Assembly: GCA_005801425.1 (NCBI GenBank)
Contig: SYDY01000004.1
Span: 1 to 8,199, forward strand
Length of the DNA: 8,199 nucleotides
Direction: 5' to 3'
Source of the DNA: Bdellovibrionales bacterium
GTDB taxonomy: Bacteria > Myxococcota > XYA12-FULL-58-9 > SYDY01
Both the position numbers and the translations under genes were made by a program. The notes under the pieces are model-generated. The model saw only the letters and a list, made by a program, of their open reading frames with translations, was not told where the DNA came from and searched no databases. Below, piece after piece: positions 1-6,512 of this stretch. Numbering within the stretch: position 1 is the first letter of the stretch; every line of letters begins with the position of its first letter.

Positions 1-46
1 CGGGAGGACACTGCACACGGATGGCGAGACGGGCAAGGTGAATACC

Positions 47-72
47 CGGCACCTTACGGCGGCACCTTACGG
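47..72. repeat. Perfect 13-bp tandem repeat (two copies) directly after the lipoprotein gene
   Basis: The unit CGGCACCTTACGG occurs twice in tandem, at 47-59 and 60-72, with no mismatch. The second copy ends at the base before the reverse-strand stop codon (73-75) of the IPT/TIG lipoprotein gene, so it lies immediately downstream of that gene. A 6-base inverted match (AAGGTG at 35-40 with CACCTT at 50-55) could form a small hairpin with a 9-base loop. There is no T-run, so it is not a convincing terminator. The rest of 1-72 holds no gene I can support. The repeat may be a slippage duplication or part of an element cut by the window edge. Confidence 0.75.
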
Positions 73-2970
73 TCACAGCGGCGTGCTATCCGGTGCCGAC
101 ACCGTAAACTCCGTTGCATTTAAGCCTCTGCTCAAAGAATCAAACAATGCATTGATGACGAGCGTTTCAAAACTAACATCCGGTGTATGAAGTGTGGTTG
201 CTTGCCAATAGTGTACGCCTTGTTCAAGGGTGATGTTTCCAGAACTGGCAGGAAACGCTGGAATATTAAACGTGGCGGTATTGGGTGATGCAAATACGTA
301 CCAACGTATTTTCGCGCGTCCCATAGGCGGTGCTGTTTTACAGGCCTGCACGACTTCAATATCATAAAGGATATGCACATGTGCCGTAGGGGCAAGTGTA
401 TGGACCTGGTGCGTAAAACTTCCATGTGTAAAAGTTAAGTCGCCATGTTCCGAACCGTAGGCAAACAGTGTGGTGGGAATGTGGGTGAATGTTGCCTCAT
501 CGATCTGTTGATTTGAATTGCTAAAACTTCCAAAGTTGCGAACACCTTCTGGTAGCATCATCATGGCTGTTCGTCCGACGGTGGCTTGGACGTTGTAATA
601 AAACGATTGCAGATTGGAAGGCATGGTACGTGGCATGGGGAGCGTTAGCATGTGGGCTTCTTGTGATGGGCTTGCATGCAATGACCAAACACCCAAGGGC
701 TGCATGTCGTACCACACATCGACACGGGCTGTATTGGGCATGGTGCTTGTTGCATTGCTATCTAAAGGTGCATTGCTGAGATCTACGCGCAATGATCCAT
801 CCATCGGTGTGTCAATGACAATATCGATTCCTTCAAGAACCGCCAAGCAGAGCGTAAATTCCTCGCCCCAACATACTTCACCCGCATCGCAATCGCCGTC
901 GGAGTGGCACATGGTGCCGCTGCTCTCTGGAACATTGACAAAACCGCGAAAGCCGAGTGCATGAGCTACAAGTGTGCTGTTTTTGGGTTCTCGCGCAGTG
1001 GCAATGAGAACCAATGGTCCGGTGCGTGATAAAATTTCGTAGGCCCCTTGTTGAAGAACCACGGCTTTTGCGCCAGGTGGAGGGTTGTCAACACCAAGCT
1101 CGGGCGCTGTGGTTGTGACTGAGACGACATCGCGACCTGTATTGAATTCATCTTTGATGCGCACGATATTTCCGCGGATGAGTGCGGGAAAATGGGATTG
1201 TGGTGCGGGGCATTCAGGCAAGGGATCCTGTTGGGGTGGTGGAAATTTTGTGAGGGTCATGCTTGCATTGCGACTTGCGAGTCCAATCCATGAAAATCCG
1301 GCATGTCCGGCAAAAGCCGTATGGACATCCACGGGGCCGTTAAGAAATTCATGGGAAAGGGTGACCTGACCTTGGGCATTGGTGATCCCGATGCGATCAG
1401 GTTGTCCCATGGCGCGCGCAACAACGGTGGCGTTTTTCAAACGAACGCCGCCTGTATCGAGCACAGTGATATTGATGCTTCCTGCGATACTTCCGCCCCA
1501 CGTGGCATAGGTGGCATCATAGGGGTCAAAATAGGTAAACGCGTTGTTTTGAGTGATGGTGGCATTGCGATGGGTGAGCGCGAGTGTTGCGGGACCGATG
1601 TTGTTTTCGGGGCTTAGAAAGGTAGCGCGTGTGGACGATTCGATGCGTAAATCGCGCACAGGTTTTCCGTTCAATGTAACAGCAAGGCCCTGTTCAAATC
1701 CTGACCCAAACATACGAACCCATGTTCCTCCTGCCATGGATCCTGTTTGGGTTGAGAGATGATCGATGCTGAGTTCGACGTACGTAAATGTTTGAGGCGA
1801 TTGAAGCCATGTTGATCCGAGCTCAATACCTACGTTGACATTACCTGCCGCATGGGCAGGCGTGACGCAAACAAGTTCATGGGGACGTGGTGTGCTGCAG
1901 GGCGATGGAAGATCATCAAACGTGGCAGTGGCATCTGTGAGGGTTGTATCGCCTGCCAAGAAAAAATGGACTTCGGTGCCACCATGGGTGACACCCGCTT
2001 GGGGCGTATGTGCAATGATGCGGGTCCCTTGTTGGTTGGGATCAATAAATAAAAGTGCATTGGAAATGACACGTTGCTCATCGTGGGTTTGAACATACAA
2101 ATCGTAGGGGCCTTCGGGACGTTGTTGCGCACCGATGGTAAATTCGGCACGCGTTCCGTCAAGGCTTACGCCATTGATTTCAAACACCGTATCGTAAAGC
2201 GCAATACGCATATCGCGTGTAAAACCCGTGCCCGTCATGATCACACGGGTTTCTTCTCCAATCATAATACGGTTGGGATCGAGCTGTGTGATGTTCAAAT
2301 GGGTTTTGCACAATAACGCATCCACCAAGATATCACTTCCGTTGATGTTTTGTACTTGAACCGTATGAGGTCCAGCCGACAGCTCAGGGAGGATCACGTT
2401 GATGGTTTGAAGATCGGGTTGATCTGCAACCGCAACGCGTATGTTGTCGATGCTGACTTGTGATCGATCGGTGAGTCCATCGCCTTGGATGGATATTTCA
2501 GCCCCTGCGTCGCAATAAGTGGCATTAGGATTGATGTTGGTCAGTTTGAGTGGAAGAAAATATTCAAATCCTATGGGACCGGGCAGTGCGGTATGGGTGT
2601 TCGCTGGATTGGCCACGAGTGTGACGTCGACAATACCAGGTGTGTTGGTTGCCGGTACCATGACGCGCAGGTGTTGATCATCGACATGGTTTATTTCGCG
2701 GGTTTCGATTGTCCCAAACCGAATGGCCACAATGGAATCTAGGTCAGAACCGAGAAATACAACCTCGATGCCTCCAGTGATGGGGCTGCGGTTGGGACGG
2801 ATCCCTGACCATGTGATGCTTGGTGTGGGTGTGACTTGGGGCGTGTTGTCGGGGGTTGGAACAGTGGGTGACGCTGGAATGTCGGCAAATGGATTGCTAC
2901 ACCCAGCGATCATCCAGAGTACAAAACAGGTCCATTTCCAGTGAGATTGAACCTGTTTCTTGTTATTCAC
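73..2970 (-). CDS. Large IPT/TIG-repeat outer-membrane-type lipoprotein
   Basis: The product is a 965-residue predicted lipoprotein, probably on the cell surface or the periplasmic face of the outer membrane. Residues 1-24 form a lipoprotein signal: Lys at 4-5, a hydrophobic stretch, then a lipobox IAGC with Cys24. Ser at +2 is compatible with outer-membrane sorting. A Pro/Thr-rich stalk (about 31-50) follows. Five IPT/TIG-like immunoglobulin-fold repeats come next, at about 51-138, 139-221, 225-309, 316-398 and 399-481, several with the typical P..G.....G.....G.GF pattern. Residues about 492-580 resemble a carboxypeptidase-regulatory-like beta domain. Cys688, 694, 700 and 708 form a compact Cys cluster of a type common in myxobacterial-type surface proteins. 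The C-terminal 250 residues look beta-rich and are not recognised. The start is GTG at 2968-2970; a GGAG ribosome site (2979-2982) lies 8 bases upstream, inside sfsA. The GTG overlaps the sfsA TGA by 4 bases, so translation is probably coupled. IPT domains usually serve binding or adhesion; the ligand is unknown. Confidence 0.88.
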   Translation of the reverse strand: MNNKKQVQSHWKWTCFVLWMIAGCSNPFADIPASPTVPTPDNTPQVTPTPSITWSGIRPNRSPITGGIEVVFLGSDLDSIVAIRFGTIETREINHVDDQHLRVMVPATNTPGIVDVTLVANPANTHTALPGPIGFEYFLPLKLTNINPNATYCDAGAEISIQGDGLTDRSQVSIDNIRVAVADQPDLQTINVILPELSAGPHTVQVQNINGSDILVDALLCKTHLNITQLDPNRIMIGEETRVIMTGTGFTRDMRIALYDTVFEINGVSLDGTRAEFTIGAQQRPEGPYDLYVQTHDEQRVISNALLFIDPNQQGTRIIAHTPQAGVTHGGTEVHFFLAGDTTLTDATATFDDLPSPCSTPRPHELVCVTPAHAAGNVNVGIELGSTWLQSPQTFTYVELSIDHLSTQTGSMAGGTWVRMFGSGFEQGLAVTLNGKPVRDLRIESSTRATFLSPENNIGPATLALTHRNATITQNNAFTYFDPYDATYATWGGSIAGSINITVLDTGGVRLKNATVVARAMGQPDRIGITNAQGQVTLSHEFLNGPVDVHTAFAGHAGFSWIGLASRNASMTLTKFPPPQQDPLPECPAPQSHFPALIRGNIVRIKDEFNTGRDVVSVTTTAPELGVDNPPPGAKAVVLQQGAYEILSRTGPLVLIATAREPKNSTLVAHALGFRGFVNVPESSGTMCHSDGDCDAGEVCWGEEFTLCLAVLEGIDIVIDTPMDGSLRVDLSNAPLDSNATSTMPNTARVDVWYDMQPLGVWSLHASPSQEAHMLTLPMPRTMPSNLQSFYYNVQATVGRTAMMMLPEGVRNFGSFSNSNQQIDEATFTHIPTTLFAYGSEHGDLTFTHGSFTHQVHTLAPTAHVHILYDIEVVQACKTAPPMGRAKIRWYVFASPNTATFNIPAFPASSGNITLEQGVHYWQATTLHTPDVSFETLVINALFDSLSRGLNATEFTVSAPDSTPL

Positions 2971-3674
2971 GCGTCTGGCTCCATGTTAAATGGCAATCGC
3001 TCTGCAAGTTGCATTGTTTTTTTTGATATTTTTGCGCGAAATGCGAGATGTTCAACGCCGCGTGCTGTCGCGTCCCGAAAATGTTGAGCATACTCGTGAT
3101 CGAGATTGTCAGACAGATGAATGGATTCAACATCCGAACGCGGTGCTACAAGAATGATCATGGCACGATGGCCTTCACGCACAAGATCGATCAATTCTTG
3201 CAAGTATGCATGTCCTGCACTGTAACGCCCATCGGGATACAGACTGCGGCCGTCGCGTGCTGCTGTGACAGCTTCCACGTGCAAATGGCACGGACGTAAA
3301 CTGTTGCCTTCGAGAACGCAGCCCCATCGTCCTGAAGTGGAGGGTTGATCGGGTCGTCGCAATGTGGCGTATCCCGCAAGCTCGTTAATCAATCCTTGTT
3401 GAAGTGCTTCTATGACCACGGTCATAGGGCGTCCTGCGTGAATGCTCACAGGGGTGCGTCCTGCGTAGATAATTTCGAGTTGATGCTGATAACGCCTTCT
3501 CGGACTATCGAGTGAAGAGACCAGCACTTTGCTGCCAGGGCTGCTGCAGCCAATTAAACTCCCCGCATTGGCACAATGAACGCTGAGTTGTTCCCCTGAA
3601 ACGAGTTTGACATCTGCATGATAACGATGACGCCGGATCAGCGTCCCTTCGAGCATATGATCTGGAAACTGCAC
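2967..3674 (-). CDS. sfsA: SfsA-family protein with apparently lost nuclease-like active-site residues
   Basis: The product has 235 residues, almost the length of E. coli SfsA (234). From residue 1 it follows that protein: QFPDHMLEGTLIRRHRYHADV near the start, HCANAGSLIGC (about 33-43), a PRRRYQHQLEI block (about 58-68), ELAGY (about 98-102), YPDG (156-159) and GVEHLAF near the end. SfsA proteins have an OB-fold N-domain and a PD-(D/E)xK-like C-domain; E. coli SfsA was described as a DNA-binding protein that stimulates maltose gene expression. By my hand alignment the D...ExK residues are changed here to Gly118, His132 and Glu134, so nuclease-type activity is doubtful. The Asn-containing VNT..N segment is also altered. 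I chose GTG 3672-3674 because it gives the family N-terminus and has G-rich ribosome-site sequence upstream. The open frame reaches back to 4052, but that part is antisense to another gene. The stop overlaps the next start (GTGA). Family confidence is high; function is inferred. Confidence 0.9.
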   Translation of the reverse strand: MQFPDHMLEGTLIRRHRYHADVKLVSGEQLSVHCANAGSLIGCSSPGSKVLVSSLDSPRRRYQHQLEIIYAGRTPVSIHAGRPMTVVIEALQQGLINELAGYATLRRPDQPSTSGRWGCVLEGNSLRPCHLHVEAVTAARDGRSLYPDGRYSAGHAYLQELIDLVREGHRAMIILVAPRSDVESIHLSDNLDHEYAQHFRDATARGVEHLAFRAKISKKTMQLAERLPFNMEPDA

Positions 3675-3692
3675 ATTACCCCCCAATCCCTT
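3675..3692 (-). promoter_or_regulatory. Ribosome binding region that supports the GTG start of sfsA
   Basis: Read on the minus strand, this segment contains AAGGGA (3687-3692), 12 bases from the GTG, and a run of six G (3679-3684), 4 bases from it. Together they make a purine-rich leader directly before the start predicted from family alignment. The alternative ATG at 3654-3656 has no comparable site and would drop six residues that match the family. Spacing of neither motif is ideal, so the exact pairing is uncertain. Confidence 0.5.
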
Positions 3693-3729
3693 ATCAACAT
3701 ACTGGTTTTGCACGGGTTTCCCTACACTA

Positions 3730-3758
3730 GAGCTATCGATGGGTGTCCGCCGGGTCAA
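3730..3758 (-). promoter_or_regulatory. Weak candidate sigma70-like promoter for the sfsA-lipoprotein operon
   Basis: On the minus strand a TTGACC hexamer (3753-3758) matches the -35 consensus in five of six bases. It is followed after 17 bases by TAGCTC (3730-3735), a poor -10 with only two matching bases. A start about 7 bases downstream would leave a leader of roughly 50 bases before the sfsA GTG. The position, in the 135-base gap between divergent genes, is where a promoter is expected, but the -10 is weak and the call is tentative. No good plus-strand promoter for the divergent gene was found in the same gap. Confidence 0.25.
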
Positions 3759-3809
3759 GAGATGGTGTGATTTTGTTTGCGTGCCTCGATTTGTGATAGC
3801 ATCAGAAGC

Positions 3810-4448
3810 ATGTGGAAAGGCCGTCGTTTTGTATTGATAGGGACCATGACTGCGGCAGTGGCTGCGATTGGTTTGGGTGTCGCGGTAGGCGCTGAGAGCA
3901 GGACTGTGGAAAGTGTCGAGGATATTGCGCAACTTAAAGTGAGAGCCATTTCCGATATTCTCGAAAAAATTCGCGAGATCCGTACAGAGGCGCGTAACAG
4001 CAGGCGCATGGCATTTCTCGGTTGTGTGAATGAACGTTTTAATGTGGTTCAAGGGCTCAAGCGCATCGCGACTTATTCACAACGCAGTTTAGAGAAAGCG
4101 ATTGCGCGTCATGATCGTATTCTTGTGCAGCAAGAAACAAAGACGATTGTTGAGGCGGCACATAAAGCAGAGGATGCATGGTCTCAGGTAAAATCCTGTG
4201 AAAAAGAAGAAGACGATGTGGTGGGTTTGCGAACGGATGAGCTTGAAGTGAATGCAGACAAGGAAATTACGTCGCTTAAGGATCCGACAGGCGGTGGTAC
4301 GCCAGGCACTGGAGGTGGACTGCCTGGACCGGGTATTCCCAATGTTTTTGATGGAGGCACAACGACGCCCACGGAGGGCCCAGGCGATCCGGGCGGTGGT
4401 GGTGCGCCTGGCGAGTATGTCCCGCCGCCGGTGAGTCCATTTCAATAA
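3810..4448 (+). CDS. Exported coiled-coil protein with Gly/Pro-rich tail, function unknown
   Basis: The product has 212 residues and no function I can assign. Residues 1-29 form a signal peptide: basic MWKGRR, then a long Ala/Gly/Val core ending near VGA, so the mature protein is probably periplasmic. Residues about 35-160 are charged and predicted alpha-helical with heptad-like spacing. This part has just two Cys: one in FLGCVNERF (about residue 76) and one in VKSCEKEED (about 130). They could form a disulfide. From about residue 155 the sequence becomes low-complexity Gly/Pro/Thr and ends in PPPVSPFQ. The layout (signal, helical part with two spaced Cys, Gly/Pro tail) reminds me of uncharacterised proteins of Myxococcota/Bradymonadota genomes; that is memory, not a search. 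The ATG at 3810 was chosen because it gives a normal signal peptide. A TTG at 3777 or the ATG at 3846 are alternatives; the ribosome site is weak (AGAAG). It is divergent from sfsA and convergent with the glycosyltransferase. Confidence 0.75.
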   Translation: MWKGRRFVLIGTMTAAVAAIGLGVAVGAESRTVESVEDIAQLKVRAISDILEKIREIRTEARNSRRMAFLGCVNERFNVVQGLKRIATYSQRSLEKAIARHDRILVQQETKTIVEAAHKAEDAWSQVKSCEKEEDDVVGLRTDELEVNADKEITSLKDPTGGGTPGTGGGLPGPGIPNVFDGGTTTPTEGPGDPGGGGAPGEYVPPPVSPFQ

Positions 4449-4459
4449 AAATCGTCTGA

Positions 4460-5617
4460 TTAAGCGCTTTTTCTCATTGCATTTGGGGTATTGTTCTGCA
4501 GCATATTTTTTAAAAAAGAATCAAATTTTTGACCAACAATATCCCAAGTGGCGTTTTTTCTTACCCAGGTTTCTGCGTGTTGTCCCATGTGTTTTCTGCT
4601 TTGATCATCTAACAAGCATTTTGAAATGATCTGGGCGGAAGCATGGAGATCGTTGCTTGGGGCAATCCATCCAATATTTCCACCACATACCGCTTCGGGC
4701 AAACCACCATGATCTGAAACGACCGAGGGTATTGCACACGCGGCGGCTTCCAAGACAACAATGCCAAAGCCTTCAACTTCCGATCCTGAGGCTTGTTTGC
4801 TGAGGAGGATGTGCAGATCTGCGGCGCCTAAAATTTTTGCGACGTGATGACCATCAAGGCCCGAGTGGATTTCTATGTTGGCTTTCACGCCCAAATGCTC
4901 GGCAAGTTCGATAAGACGAGGTGCAATTTCAGGAAGTCCGATCATGGCATAGCGCACGTTGGGCACTTGTTTTTTAATTTCGGGCAAAAGACGGATCACC
5001 GTTTCTTGCCCTTTGCGATCGCATATGCGGCCGAGTGTTACCATGGTGGGTGATCTCCAACCCAAACTGGCTCGCACATGATCCTTGGTTGTACTATCAA
5101 GCGGTCGAAAACGTGACATATCTGCACCATTGAGGACCACAGAGATGGGTTGGTGAAAGGTCGCAACGCCTTGAATATTGTGTCGTGCATAATTGCTTAC
5201 GCAAACGATATGTTTGGCCATGGATAGAGCATGCAGGATCCTACGTTTTTCAAAAAATGTGCGATCCAAAAGTTCATGCCCATGAATGACTGCAATCCAG
5301 GGAATGTGTTGACCAAAAATAAGACTGGCTGCTTGCAATGCCCGTGTGCCTGTTGCAATGCCAACCGTTTTTTCGGGTGATGCTTTTCTCGCATCCCAAA
5401 ACGCTCGCCCCATGAGAGATATTTTTGTCCCGGATGAATGAACACGAAATGTTTGCTGTATGTTAAATTCGGTTATGGATGATCTGTTTGTATAGTCTTG
5501 TGATGTAAAAACGCTAAGTTCGTGTTCTCGCGATAAGTAGCGTGCGAGTTCATAAGCATGTGTGGCAATGCCGCCCGGGCCTGGAGGAAATTCCGTGGAA
5601 ATGAGAATAACGCGCAT
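4460..5617 (-). CDS. Glycosyltransferase family 4 (GT-B fold) protein
   Basis: The product is a 385-residue cytoplasmic or membrane-associated glycosyltransferase that should move a sugar from a nucleotide-sugar donor to a lipid or glycan acceptor. It has the GT4 layout. The N-terminal Rossmann half opens with MRVILISTEFPP and a Gly-rich loop (PGPGGIATH, 12-20), and has IHGHE near 111-115. The C-terminal donor-binding half has LGRICDRKG (195-203, with Arg197 and Lys202), a SEVEGFGIVVLEA segment giving the EX7E motif (Glu282 and Glu290), and the following PSVVSDHGGLPE. Length is normal for PimA/WcaL-like enzymes. All key residues are present, so it should be active as a retaining enzyme. The ATG at 5615-5617 has a GGATAGG ribosome site 8 bases upstream (5626-5632). 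Donor and acceptor cannot be read from the sequence; envelope polysaccharide or glycolipid synthesis is likely by family. It stands alone, with no neighbouring sugar genes in the window. Confidence 0.93.
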   Translation of the reverse strand: MRVILISTEFPPGPGGIATHAYELARYLSREHELSVFTSQDYTNRSSITEFNIQQTFRVHSSGTKISLMGRAFWDARKASPEKTVGIATGTRALQAASLIFGQHIPWIAVIHGHELLDRTFFEKRRILHALSMAKHIVCVSNYARHNIQGVATFHQPISVVLNGADMSRFRPLDSTTKDHVRASLGWRSPTMVTLGRICDRKGQETVIRLLPEIKKQVPNVRYAMIGLPEIAPRLIELAEHLGVKANIEIHSGLDGHHVAKILGAADLHILLSKQASGSEVEGFGIVVLEAAACAIPSVVSDHGGLPEAVCGGNIGWIAPSNDLHASAQIISKCLLDDQSRKHMGQHAETWVRKNATWDIVGQKFDSFLKNMLQNNTPNAMRKSA

Positions 5618-5622
5618 ACAAC

Positions 5623-6480
5623 ATGCCTATCCAAGCATTGCGCACGATACAAAGAAGAGGATATTCGAGAAATTGCACCACCACGCGCTTCATGGGATGC
5701 CTGTTGCATATGCTCGCAGTTCTTCTTGCGCTGTTATTGACCCCCATGATTGCCCAAGCAGAGCCTGAGCGTTGCCCAAGCTGCACCACACCTGTTATTT
5801 TCTCAGATGCCTATCGCGACACGCTCGGCGAACGCGCACGCTATGTCGTTGAGCTTAACGGCCTTGCAGTGGGGAATGCAGAATTTACAGTCAATAGTGA
5901 AGGACGTTTGGAAAGCCAATCGGTGATCGAATATCGAGGGCAATTTGTTCTTGACTCTTTTATTTCATCGATGACTCAATTGCATGGACAAGCGGCGAGT
6001 GTGATGACCCGGCAAAAGCGTGCTGCTGTGCATTCCATGTTGCGGTTTAAGGCGAAGCAAGCCGATGTGGACGAGCGTGTGAAGTTTTTTGATTTGGCCC
6101 ATCGGCTTTATGGCACGCGGTCGAGAAGTGGAAAAATTCAGGAAGATCATCGCGCGCTCTCGGTACCCATATGGGATGCACTTGCGGCGTATTATTTGAT
6201 GCGGGCATTGCCGCCGGAATCTTCGGGATGTTTTTTGGTGTATGCCCAAAGACGTTTGTACACCGTCTGGTTTAAGCATGTAGGCCTTGAAAAAATTGCG
6301 ACACCCCTTGGTTTACGCCCCGCACATTACGTGAAGATGCACTTTCGTGATGATCGAACCAATGCGAAAGTGCATCATGCCGAAATTTGGCTTGGACAGA
6401 TCCGTTCTCGCATTCCGTATCGCTTTGTTTTGAACGGCAAAGACACGTTGGTGGCGCGCATAGAAAGCCTTACCCGCTGA
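5623..6480 (+). CDS. DUF3108 domain exported protein
   Basis: The product has 285 residues from the first ATG and resembles the DUF3108 family of exported, mainly beta-strand proteins of unknown role. Family-like features are an early YVVELNGLAVGNAEF segment (about 74-88), a central SVPIWDALAAYYLMRALP segment (about 185-202) before a strand-rich C-terminal part, and an EIWLGQIRSRIPYRF element near the end. A hydrophobic stretch at 31-45 ends in AQA (44-46), so signal peptidase I probably cuts after residue 46. Just after it lies a CPSC motif (Cys51, Cys54), which could bind metal or form a disulfide. The start is uncertain. The ATG at 5623 leaves only 5 bases to the divergent glycosyltransferase and gives a long basic n-region. 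ATGs at 5692 and 5710 would give a more usual signal length but lack clear ribosome sites. The antiporter gene follows after 32 bases, probably in one operon. Confidence 0.8.
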   Translation: MPIQALRTIQRRGYSRNCTTTRFMGCLLHMLAVLLALLLTPMIAQAEPERCPSCTTPVIFSDAYRDTLGERARYVVELNGLAVGNAEFTVNSEGRLESQSVIEYRGQFVLDSFISSMTQLHGQAASVMTRQKRAAVHSMLRFKAKQADVDERVKFFDLAHRLYGTRSRSGKIQEDHRALSVPIWDALAAYYLMRALPPESSGCFLVYAQRRLYTVWFKHVGLEKIATPLGLRPAHYVKMHFRDDRTNAKVHHAEIWLGQIRSRIPYRFVLNGKDTLVARIESLTR

Positions 6481-6512
6481 CAGGCTCTCTATGATGTGGC
6501 ATCCCTTACCCC

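Noticed and set aside
1-72. Possible tail of another gene at the left edge (a plus-strand frame open from base 1)
   Set aside because: The open stretch runs into the antisense of the lipoprotein gene and shows no recognisable protein features, so nothing supports a real gene.
614-964. Plus-strand open frame of 116 codons inside the lipoprotein gene
   Set aside because: It is fully antisense to a gene with clear domain structure, shows no recognisable protein features, and has no supporting ribosome site.
3429-3466. 11-bp direct repeat GCGTCCTGCGT (3429-3439 and 3456-3466) in sfsA
   Set aside because: It encodes two similar AGR peptides nine codons apart, but the flanking bases do not match, so a recent duplication is not supported. 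It is probably coincidental.
3675-4052. Upstream extension of the sfsA frame by 126 codons to an ATG at 4052
   Set aside because: It is antisense to the exported coiled-coil protein gene, has no similarity to SfsA, and the GTG at 3672-3674 gives the exact family N-terminus and length.
4380-4411. 7-bp GC-rich inverted repeat (CCAGGCG ... CGCCTGG) near the end of the coiled-coil gene
   Set aside because: It lies inside Gly/Pro codons of the low-complexity tail, has an 18-base loop and no T-run. It is most likely a by-product of repetitive codon use.
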